DNA from: Akanthomyces muscarius
Taxonomy: Eukaryota > Ascomycota > Sordariomycetes > Hypocreales > Cordycipitaceae
Direction: 5' to 3'
NCBI RefSeq assembly: GCF_028009165.1
Contig: NC_079243.1
Span: 3,286,001 to 3,350,000 of the forward strand
DNA length: 64,000 bases
The notes under the pieces were generated by a model, which did no database searches, had not been told where the DNA came from, and saw only the letters and a program-made list of their open reading frames with translations. Every line of letters starts with the position of its first letter. Position 1 is the stretch's first letter. Of the stretch, positions 56,312 to 64,000 are shown piece by piece. Position numbers and translations under genes: made by a program.

Positions 56312-57047
56312 TTACAGAGCCAGGGCAGCGGCGGCGGCGAGAGCCAGAGCGCCAGCGCCAGCACCGAGACGGCCAGCACCGGCAGTGACGGTGGGAGGGT
56401 TGGTGCCGGTGGGCTGGACGACGGGGGGGTTCTGAGTGCTGGCAGGAGGGTTGGGGTTCTGGGTAGCAGGAGGGTTGGGGTTCTGGGTGGCAGGAGGGTT
56501 GGGGTTCTGGGTAGCAGGAGGGTTGGGGTTCTGCGTGCCAGGAGGGGGGTTCTGAGTACCAGGAGGAGGGTTCTTGGTACCAGGAGGAGGAGGGGGAGGG
56601 TTCTTGGTGCCGGGAGGAGGAGGAGGAGGAGGAGGAGGCAGGTGGGTGGCGGGAGGAGGCAGGTGGGTGCCGCTGGTGACGATGGTGCAAGGGCAGTCGG
56701 TGATGGTCAGGGTGGTGGCCTTGGTGACGGTGAGAGTCTTGTTGCCGTGGACGGGAATCAGAGTAGGGCCCTGCGATATCGATGTTAGTCACGATGCGTC
56801 TTTAACTTTTTGGACGTCAATGACGACCGGCAGCCGGCAAGAAGAGTGTGAGATGGGGGTTGTTCTCAGACCCAGCATTGCGCCGCTGTCGAAGCTTGGG
56901 GGCTAGACATACAGGGCAGTAGGTGGTGTAGGCAGTAACGACGGTGGTGTAGGTGTGAATGGTGCCGTTCTTGTCGCCGTTGCCGTGTGTGCCGTTGTTG
57001 ACCATGGCGGCGGCGCCGGCGGCGAAAGTGACGAGAGAGAACTTCAT
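56312..57047 (-). CDS. GPI-anchored, proline-rich cell-wall protein (CCG-6-like)
   Basis: Two exons on the minus strand: 56913-57047 and 56312-56770, separated by a 142-bp intron (GTATGT donor, ATCGCAG acceptor), giving 197 residues. A signal peptide (MKFSLVTFAAGAAA) is followed by TYTTVVTAYTTYCP and, after the splice, GPTLIPVHGNKTLTVTKATTLTITDCPCTI, the arrangement seen in small fungal wall proteins related to Neurospora CCG-6. The rest is a Pro-rich spacer containing an eight-Pro run, GTKNPPP/GTQNPPP units and four NPNPPAxxQ-type units, then an Ala/Leu C-terminus (ALALAAAAALAL) typical of a GPI signal. It is probably a surface-exposed spacer protein; its specific function is unknown. Confidence 0.9.
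56441..56532 (-). repeat. 24-bp tandem repeat coding for NPNPPA(T)QN units
   Basis: Four near-identical 24-base units lie within the wall-protein gene. They differ by one base (GTAGC or GTGGC versions) and keep the reading frame, so copy number could change without breaking the protein. Confidence 0.9.
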
Positions 57048-59954
57048 GTTGTTGAGTGTCTTTGTTTTCGGTCTTGTTTCTTTGTTGTTGAAAAAGCGAA
57101 TGTGGTGAACCAAGTTGGATGGTACTCGAGAAAAAGTTATCAAACTGTAAACTTGTGTTGGATAGAAGAGGAAAAGAATAAGAAGAGCTTCGGGGGAGGT
57201 TGTGGATGGTCTTTGTAGTTGAAGGTCTGGTGGGTCGTGCGAACCGGTTGCAGAGGGCGTGCAGCGGAGGAAAGAAAAAAAACTGCACACAAAACAGACG
57301 AGAATAGAATCGGATCCAGAAAGAGAAACATGTCACGGCCGGGACGAATCGGTGGTGTGCGGCTGCGCTCGTCTCAGTGGGATCGATGATGCATGGGTGT
57401 ATTGTCGCCGGATGCGGATACCTGGTAGCCGTGAGGTACGATTGCGGATCCCCCAGCTGTCTTCGGTGCGTGTAAGCCGGACACCCCCCACCGCAGGGCG
57501 TGGCGAGTGCGGTCGGCGAATAGAAGAAGGAAAAAACTGGGCTTTCCAAGGCAACCAGACGCATGTTTTTCCCGTCTGTCGCTGCAAATTCCCTCACACC
57601 ACGCTCAAGTGCTCGCGCTGCTGGGCTGTGCTGGGACGATGCTGATAGGCCGACCTGCCTGGCTGGCTGGCTGCTGGAACGGAACGGGGGGTGGAGAGAG
57701 CTCGGGGGCTTAAGCAGGCGAAAACTCTAAAACCAGTTTTACGAGCTTTTTTTATCGTCTTTATCAAAGGGAGAAAAATGGCAATTGTAAACAAACAAAG
57801 CGATACAGCAAGGAGAGGAATACGACATGTCATGATGGCGGCTGGTTCTTGTGATCAGCCACGGTTCAATTGGTCCGTCGCTGCCGTTTTGAAGCCATTT
57901 ATAAAGTTGCCCTGCCTGCATCTGCTTCTCAGCGCAACAGCCCCATCGTCGATGGGACAGCAGACAAGGCGAGCTTGTGAACTAACTAGTGCGGGCTCGC
58001 GCCGTGCTAAAGCAGCCCATTCACGCCATGCGAGCAGGGGCACCGGTGCCCTCGGAGCGGTTCTCCTTGGCCTTGTTAGCGGGCCTGCTAAGCTAGTTAT
58101 ACGCGACAGAGGTATATACGGCTGTGCAAGCTCTGCGCCGCCGCCGCCACCGTCGCTCTTCTGCAAGGCACAGTAGAAGCCGGCCGGCTGCGTACACATG
58201 GTGCTAGATAACCCTGCCTGGCAGGTGGGGAGACGGGGTGAAAATTATGGAAAAATATTGGTAGACGAATGGACCAAGAAAAAAAAAGGCTCCGTTTCCT
58301 ATGCTGATTGTATGGAGCGTGGGCATACTAGTTGCTATGTCTGCTCCATCACCAGCTCATCGAGCGATGCGTTTTGCTCTTGAGCTAGAACTAGGAGCCT
58401 ACTGGTAGAATCCAATGACTCAAAGTCAGGCTTTGGCGTGATTTCCTCGCAAGCCCGCACCAAAATTGCAGCCGTCTCAAGGCTGGTGGAATACGAGCCG
58501 GATCACCGACATGGCCAAAGTAGGAAAAGTCGTGCGACACAGTAACTAGTGGTTGCGAGCAATAGATCGAACGACATGGCGATACGGCCATGTCCCTATG
58601 GAGCAGCACAGCGGACAAGAGGTGACATTCTAGCTAGCCTATGAGCTGTGTGTATGTGTGTGGTTCGAGTAACTTCTCCAGCCGGCTGGACATGGGAAAA
58701 AACCAGAATGGCGTCAGGCCATAGAAACTCTCTTTTCTGGAACTGGAAGCTCGGAGCTTGCTCGCCATTGGCTCAACGGTCCATTTGCTGCGTTCTCCTC
58801 CATGTCAGCTCGCAAAAAACCACAAACTACACCAGAAAAAGGAAAAAAGCTGGGCGTGTTCATGATGGTGGGTGGAGATGGGCTTGGCCTCGGAGAAACA
58901 AAACCTCGCCAGCCTTGCAAGGGGACCAGCCAATCAGATGTTGGAATCTACTAAACAACGAACAAAGTTTTTCTTGCCCAGCAGCAATTCCCACCCCTCC
59001 TTCCCTCTGTAGTTTTTCCCTACCTATCGCGCTGTGCTGCGGTTGTTGTTTCGCCGGCCCTTCTTTACACCCGGTGGAATGTTCCCTTGCACCACCACCC
59101 GTCTTTGGTTGGCCTGTGACGTAGGGTGGAAAACTTTGTTTTGCCATGCTTTCTTGCTGCATTACCCATTTCGGTGTATTTAGAGACAATATTGTGACCA
59201 GGAGGCTGGGAGGCCAGGAGCTGGCAGACTGTGATGAGCTGATCGCTGGCCGCTTGCAGATGACTTTGCACGACGTGGGCCAGCCGGAGATTCTTATGAA
59301 GAGTAATCAAAACTGGCCACCTTATTTTGCCCATGTTATTGGCAATCCATATTTCGTTTCGCAGCGTTTCACCCGTTTTGAGTATCAGAGCTGTGATGCC
59401 TTTTGCTTTTTTATTGCTCATGCTGGCGCATGAGCATCTATTGGGCCAATCTGTTGAGAATTGATAATCTGTACTGGTAGTCGCAGAGCGATTGACGACA
59501 ACAGTTGGACGAATCAGACGATCGCAACTGCACAATGTCACGGTGCACCCACGCCTGAAATAGACAGGCTAGGGTAGGGTACGCCTCTTCATGCACGCAT
59601 GTATCCGTATAGGTGAGACATGGGTCGTCCTTGACCTGCCCATGCTCCCCGGCCGATGAATCTATGTATATCTGTGATGCTTGCACTTGATGGCAGCTGG
59701 CGCTATGCCTGCTAAAGCCGATCGGCATTTCCGGCGTACCCTGTCGCGGTCCATTGCGGTCACACTGGCGGGGCAGATGAGCAGGCGTTGACTGTACCTA
59801 ACGTTAGCGCAGCCGGGGCGCCTAGCCCTGCTAGCTTCTACAATGCTGGTAGAAAGGGATCAAAGGCTTGTTGTATATCCAATGTTATGTCCGCCGATCA
59901 TACATGAAATCGGGTTCCAAGGCATCTATCCCGGGGCAGATCGTTCTGCACCAT

Positions 59955-59990
59955 CTTTGCCCATGAAAAGCCCTTTGCCCATGAAAAGCC
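59955..59990. repeat. 18-bp perfect tandem duplication
   Basis: Two perfect copies of CTTTGCCCATGAAAAGCC lie directly side by side in a spacer. It looks like a recent slippage or duplication event. Confidence 0.9.
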
Positions 59991-61193
59991 CACAAACAGA
60001 GTGCATGGTAATCAGAGTGCACGGCGACCAAGACCCGGTCGCAGGACAGCAAGACATGATCTGATAGGAAGCAGCGTTGCATGCCAGTCTGCTGTAAGCG
60101 AAAACGGCATCAATGCGATCGTCGAGGCAGCAAATCAGCCACATTACTAGTGACACAGCTTGCACACTTACACATGCATCTGCTGGTCTATGCCCAATCG
60201 CCAACCAACCAATGCCCTAGAAAGTGGCTGGTAGTTGGTTGCAATATGGGATGCCCATCAGTGACCAAATAGGACGGGCCGAGGAATTGATCTTCCCACT
60301 GATTTCGCCCCTCCAGTGAAGCGTGCCCGGGTTCAGGGTCTACATTCCAGTGCCCAACACAGAGTCATGCCGTGTCCGCACACGCGGGACCCTGCCCTAC
60401 GTCATTGGTTGTTTGCCAACTTGCATTGCTGTCTCAACCGCAAGCAAAACAAAGAATGCATTGTTGCCATACGCAGGTCGGGTTTCGCCATCTGGCAGTG
60501 ATGCACCGTCCGCCGGCCAACAGCAACACGTAGGACATTCGGTGACGATCCTCGACGTGACTCACAACCAACATGGTCTTCCAGCGGCCAGGCGAGTGGC
60601 CAGCTCAACTCGCCGCATTCAGCGCGCGCTACGCAACCTGTTGGTGGCTGCGAGCTGACTTCCTAATGCGTCCAGCTTGACGATCACCATTTCCTTGGCG
60701 TCCATGGGAGAGCTGAAGCAGCCTGTGTCTCGGGATTGAATATGACGTCGCAGTACCCGAAAGCAGCCGCAATCGTTTTCGCGGGAGGTTGAGGCTATTG
60801 ACATGTCGGCAAGGTCGCTGATATCCCAAAATAGTTGCTGTTGTGCATTTCGAGTCTGGTCAACTTGCGGCTAACGTAATATGGCAGCCGAGACACTAGC
60901 GGTCGCACTGCAGCGCAAAATACGAATACGTTTTGCGCTAATGACTTTTTTTCTGCAACTTGCCTTCAGGGTCGCATATTGATGCAGCTGCGCCGAGAGC
61001 AGGCATTCTCTCAAGTATTGTTCGGTCAGTCATGAGATATTGGATACGTAGCCGGAGAATAATCTATGTCTGGGCGAATACGCCCGCGTCTTGCCGTGGT
61101 TTGAGGAGACTGCCGAGGGGACCCCTGGTGTAGTGGGGCAGCGAGATACCTGCGCCCGCAGCGGTTGCACCACGAATTTGCATGTATTTTCAT

Positions 61194-61199
61194 CACGTG
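61194..61199. promoter_or_regulatory. CACGTG E-box upstream of FPP synthase
   Basis: The palindrome sits in the context ATCACGTGG, 150 bases before the ATG of the FPP synthase gene. Fungal bHLH factors, including SREBP-type sterol regulators, can bind E-boxes, so a sterol-responsive role is possible, but a six-base site alone is weak evidence. Confidence 0.3.
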
Positions 61200-61285
61200 G
61201 AGGGGCAGAACCGCGATAACTCACGATAGCCCAACGGACAACCCTCATTTCCTTACCGCCCCTCACTGCACTCCCATTGTCGCGG

Positions 61286-61293
61286 TATTTAAA
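61286..61293 (+). promoter_or_regulatory. TATA-like element of the FPP synthase gene
   Basis: TATTTAAA lies 56 bases before ATG 61349 and is followed by a pyrimidine-rich stretch, a plausible core promoter with a short leader. Confidence 0.45.
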
Positions 61294-61348
61294 GCTGCGA
61301 AGCTGACTGTCTTTTTTCTCTGCTTGATACCAAGTCAAATCAGACAAG

Positions 61349-62459
61349 ATGCCTGCCGAAACTACCACTCTCCAGGAGTTCGAGAGCGTCTACCCCAAGC
61401 TCCAGGCCGCCATCCTCGAGCATGCCAAGTCGTACAAGCTCCCCCAGGGGGAGATGGACTGGTTCAAGCTGGTATGCGGGCAACCCAATCGTGCTCTTGG
61501 AAGACAAAGTTGCAAACATACTAACATGTGAATAGAACCTCGAAACCAACCCTCTTGGCGGCAAGTGTAACCGTGGCATGTCCGTCCCCGACTCGGTCTC
61601 GCTCCTCATCGGCGAGAAGCTCAACGAGGAGCAATACTTTGAGGCTGCGACCCTGGGATGGATGACGGAGCTTCTCCAGGCCTTCTTCCTCGTTTCCGAC
61701 GACATCATGGACGGCAGCATCACCCGCCGCGGCAAGCCTTGCTGGTACCGCATGGACGGCGTCGGCATGGTGGCCATCAACGACGCCTTTATGCTCGAGT
61801 CGGTCATCTACACGCTGCTCAAGAAGTTTTTCCGCTCGCACCCGGCCTACATCGACCTCGTCGAGCTCTTCCACGAGACGACGCTGCAGACTGAGATGGG
61901 CCAGCTGTGCGATCTGCTGACCGCCCCCGAGGACAAGGTCAACCTCGACAACTTTTCCATGGAAAAGTACCAGTTCATCGTCATCTACAAGACGGCCTAC
62001 TACTCCTTCTACCTCCCCGTCGCCCTCGCCCTGTACCAGCTCAACCTCGCCACCCCCAAGAACCTCAAGCAGGCCGAGAGCATCCTGATCCCGCTCGGCG
62101 AATACTTCCAGGTCCAGGACGACTACCTCGACAACTTTGGCCTGCCCGAGCACATTGGCAAGATTGGCACCGACATCAAGGACAACAAGTGCTCCTGGCT
62201 CGTCAACAAGGCCCTCGAGATTGCCACCCCCGAGCAGCGCAAGATTCTCGAGGACAACTACGGCCAAAAGGACGACGCTAAGGAGGCCGTCATCAAGAAG
62301 CTCTACGACGACATGAAGCTCAAGGACATCTATCTTGAGTTTGAGGAGAAGCGCGCCGAGGAGATTCGCGAAATGATTGCCAAGGTCGACGAGAGCGAGG
62401 GTCTCAAGAAGGAGATTTTCGAGGTATTCCTCAAGAAGGTCTACAAGCGCACCAAGTAA
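61349..62459 (+). CDS. erg20: farnesyl diphosphate synthase
   Basis: This enzyme condenses DMAPP/GPP with IPP to farnesyl diphosphate, the precursor of ergosterol, dolichol and sesquiterpenes. Two exons (61349-61471 and 61536-62459; GTATGC donor, CTAAC branch, GAATAG acceptor) give 348 residues, the normal size. Present are [10 protein letters not shown], the first Asp-rich motif in [15 protein letters not shown] (~118-125), the second in [12 protein letters not shown] (~257-263), the Lys in [12 protein letters not shown], and the C-terminal KRTK ending (basic, KxxK-like). Residues four and five before the first Asp motif (F-F in QAFFLVSDD) are aromatic, consistent with C15 rather than longer products. 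The gene is strongly conserved and presumably essential. Confidence 0.97.
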
Positions 62460-63238
62460 GGGACCTGCCTGAGAAAGGAGTGATGCGGGCATGGATGATA
62501 TGCAAGAAATGAGTATGGAACGCCTTGCCAAAAAAAGTACATTAATTCAAAACTCTACATAGAAGGGTCTAAACGCTACATGGTCTCACATAAAATACCA
62601 GGCGTATAGATGGTTGCACGCGGGCCGCGGGCTCAACTGCACATATTATGAGAAATGCTCGAAATACACAGCATCAATTCGATTTTAATTCCTGCTCCAG
62701 GCCAACATCTGTGCTGCGTCAACGATTTATGTGCATGGAGCGGAGCGAACCGAATCGACGATGAGACGCTTACACACCACACCATTGACCCTTTCTGCAG
62801 AGGTATAACGAACCCAAAGCTCGCTTATGACCCGGTATGACTTGCGACCGGTGCTTGATAATCTTGGTTCCAAGCACCCAGTGATGATATCGCTGGCGGG
62901 TCGAGCCTCGTGCATGCTAGCTCAACAGACATGGGGCATGCCATGAGCAGCAGGTGCCAGGTAATTGCACAATATGGTTGATTATGGACTTTACTCTTCA
63001 ACGTGAAAGCCACAGCTCTTTAATTCAATGGTTCTGGTTATAGCTCGAACGACGCTAAAAATAAGGCAGAGGTCAGAGTGGCATTCCTTGAGGATGGCGC
63101 CCTTTTGACCGCTAGGTGGACGCTTGCGATGGCGTGATGGCAATCGATGCTGGCCCGAACTCGGTGCTACGTTTCGTCGAATAGCTAGTTCGTCATCTTT
63201 TCAACTCCCTCTATCTTGGCTAACGCACTCGACTGGGA
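62460..63238. other. intergenic between FPP synthase and the MFS gene
   Basis: This is 779 bases with no gene seen. AT-rich sequence follows the synthase stop; the right end is the promoter of the MFS transporter. Confidence 0.6.
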
Positions 63239-64000
63239 ATGTCCAACTCTGCTGACAAGGTGGCTGCGGCAGCAGCAGCAGCGACAGCCGCCAACACCAC
63301 CGAGAAGTCGGGGCTCCAGGTGCAGGATGCCGACATCACCGCCCACCGCCGCCCGCGGGATGAGCCCGCCCGCCAGAAGTGGTACCAGTGGTCCGCGCCG
63401 ATGGACACACCCGAGGAACGGCACCTGATCGTCAAGCTCGACCTGCTCATCATGGTGTTTGTGTTCCTCGCGTACTGGGCCAAGGTGCTGGACCAGTCGG
63501 CGACGAGCACCGCGTACGTGAGCGGCATGAAGGAGGACCTAGACCTGTACGGCAACGAGCTCAACCTGCTCAACACGACCTACATGATGGGCTTCATCGC
63601 GATGCAGGTGCCGCTGACGCTGCTCATGACGCGCCTCTCGGCGGGCTGGGTCATCCCGGCCGCCGACGTGCTCTGGGGCGTGCTGACGCTCGCGCAGTAC
63701 CGCGTCACGCGCGTCGGCCAGCTCTACGCCCTGCGCTTCTTGATCGGCGCCGCCGGCAGCCTCTTCTTCCCCGCCGTCCAGTGGTACCTCGGCTGCTGGT
63801 ACACGCGCTCGGAGCTCGGCCGCCGCAGCGCCATCTTCTTCGTCGCCAGCCAGGTCGGCGGCATGAGCGCCGGCTACATCCAGTCGGGCGCGTACGCCTC
63901 GCTGAACCTGCGCCATGGCATCGAGGGCTGGCGCTGGCTGTACATTATATGCTTTGCCTGCACCATCCCCCGTCGCGCTGCTCGGCTTCCTGTGCCTGCC
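63239..64000 (+). CDS. MFS transporter, Dal5/allantoate-permease family (3' end outside window; apparent frameshift at 63967-63971)
   Basis: ATG 63239 opens a frame that runs to the window edge. An Ala/Thr-rich cytosolic N-terminus (~1-65) is followed by PEERHLIVKLDLLIMVFVFLAYWAKVLDQSATSTAYVSGMKEDLDLYGNELNLLNTTYMMGF, the signature start of fungal anion:cation symporters of the Dal5 type, then further TM segments (RFLIGAAGSLFFPAVQWYLGCWYT..ELGRRSAIFFVASQVGGMSAGYIQ, GWRWLYIICF). After CFACTIP the frame reads Arg-rich sequence; dropping one C from the five-C run at 63967-63971 would give VALLGFLCLP, which is what this family has after TM5. Members carry allantoate, nicotinate, pantothenate or similar organic anions; the substrate here is unknown. 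Confidence 0.88.
   Translation, partial: MSNSADKVAAAAAAATAANTTEKSGLQVQDADITAHRRPRDEPARQKWYQWSAPMDTPEERHLIVKLDLLIMVFVFLAYWAKVLDQSATSTAYVSGMKEDLDLYGNELNLLNTTYMMGFIAMQVPLTLLMTRLSAGWVIPAADVLWGVLTLAQYRVTRVGQLYALRFLIGAAGSLFFPAVQWYLGCWYTRSELGRRSAIFFVASQVGGMSAGYIQSGAYASLNLRHGIEGWRWLYIICFACTIPRRAARLPVPA

Larger units (their letters stand above)
57048..61348. other. intergenic, 4.3 kb, no gene supported
   Basis: This is the longest gene-free stretch, between divergently transcribed genes for the wall protein and FPP synthase. All six frames are broken into short ORFs without motifs or convincing splice patterns. An 18-bp direct duplication lies at 59955-59990. Non-coding RNA, a decayed gene or long regulatory DNA are all possible; nothing specific is seen. 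Confidence 0.55.

Overview
The window looks like nuclear DNA of a filamentous ascomycete (Pezizomycotina). Sordariomycetes, probably Hypocreales, is my best guess from gene content and style; no species is claimed. The evidence is short GT-AG introns (mostly about 50-90 bp, with CTAAC/CTGAC-type branch points), spliced housekeeping genes with fungal domain architectures, GPI-anchored wall proteins, and fungus-specific families (DUF4246, DUF4048, DUF4188, GH76, an Ams2/Spt21-type GATA protein). There is no operon structure, rRNA, convincing tRNA, CRISPR array or intact transposon. Most lineage-variable content lies in 1-15 kb; the rest is largely conserved, GC-rich genes separated by 0.3-4.3 kb spacers.

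Layout. 1-13.5 kb is an accessory block: the 3' end of an ABCC-type full ABC transporter (1-1394, 5' end outside the window), a DUF4246 protein on the minus strand (2829-5527) whose HxE-like motif carries Arg instead of His, a possible tiny secreted peptide (7615-7786), and a second complete ABCC transporter (9120-13487). The second transporter is a clear paralogue of the first, and its TMD0-linker region has either a 1-nt deletion or an intron that removes a normally conserved motif. 15-26 kb holds a DUF4048 protein, 3-isopropylmalate dehydrogenase (leucine synthesis), a DUF4188 membrane protein, a secreted glycosidase-like protein with an apparent GC-AG intron, and an HSL-type alpha/beta hydrolase. 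29-36 kb holds a GPI-anchored GH76 mannanase (Dfg5/Dcw1 type), dihydroxyacetone kinase, SmD2, and mitochondrial 3-hydroxyisobutyryl-CoA hydrolase. SmD2 and the hydrolase are divergent across a 490-bp promoter with a GA microsatellite.

38-55 kb is a run of nuclear and cell-cycle genes: an Ams2/Spt21-like GATA-finger protein with an unusually long finger loop, DNA polymerase alpha B subunit, the spliceosomal MFAP1 protein, a MAT2B/RmlD-like SDR protein, an RA-PH domain protein, and APC8/Cdc23. 56-64 kb holds a proline-rich GPI wall protein, a 4.3-kb gene-free stretch, farnesyl diphosphate synthase, and the 5' part of a Dal5/allantoate-type MFS transporter cut by the window edge, with an apparent 1-nt frameshift close to that edge.

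Gene models were spliced by eye. Every complete model keeps an open frame whose exon lengths sum to a multiple of three, but none has transcript support. The genes do not form one obvious pathway. The most distinctive features are the duplicated ABCC transporters around the divergent DUF4246 gene and several gene-structure oddities (possible intronisation, a GC-AG intron, microexons).
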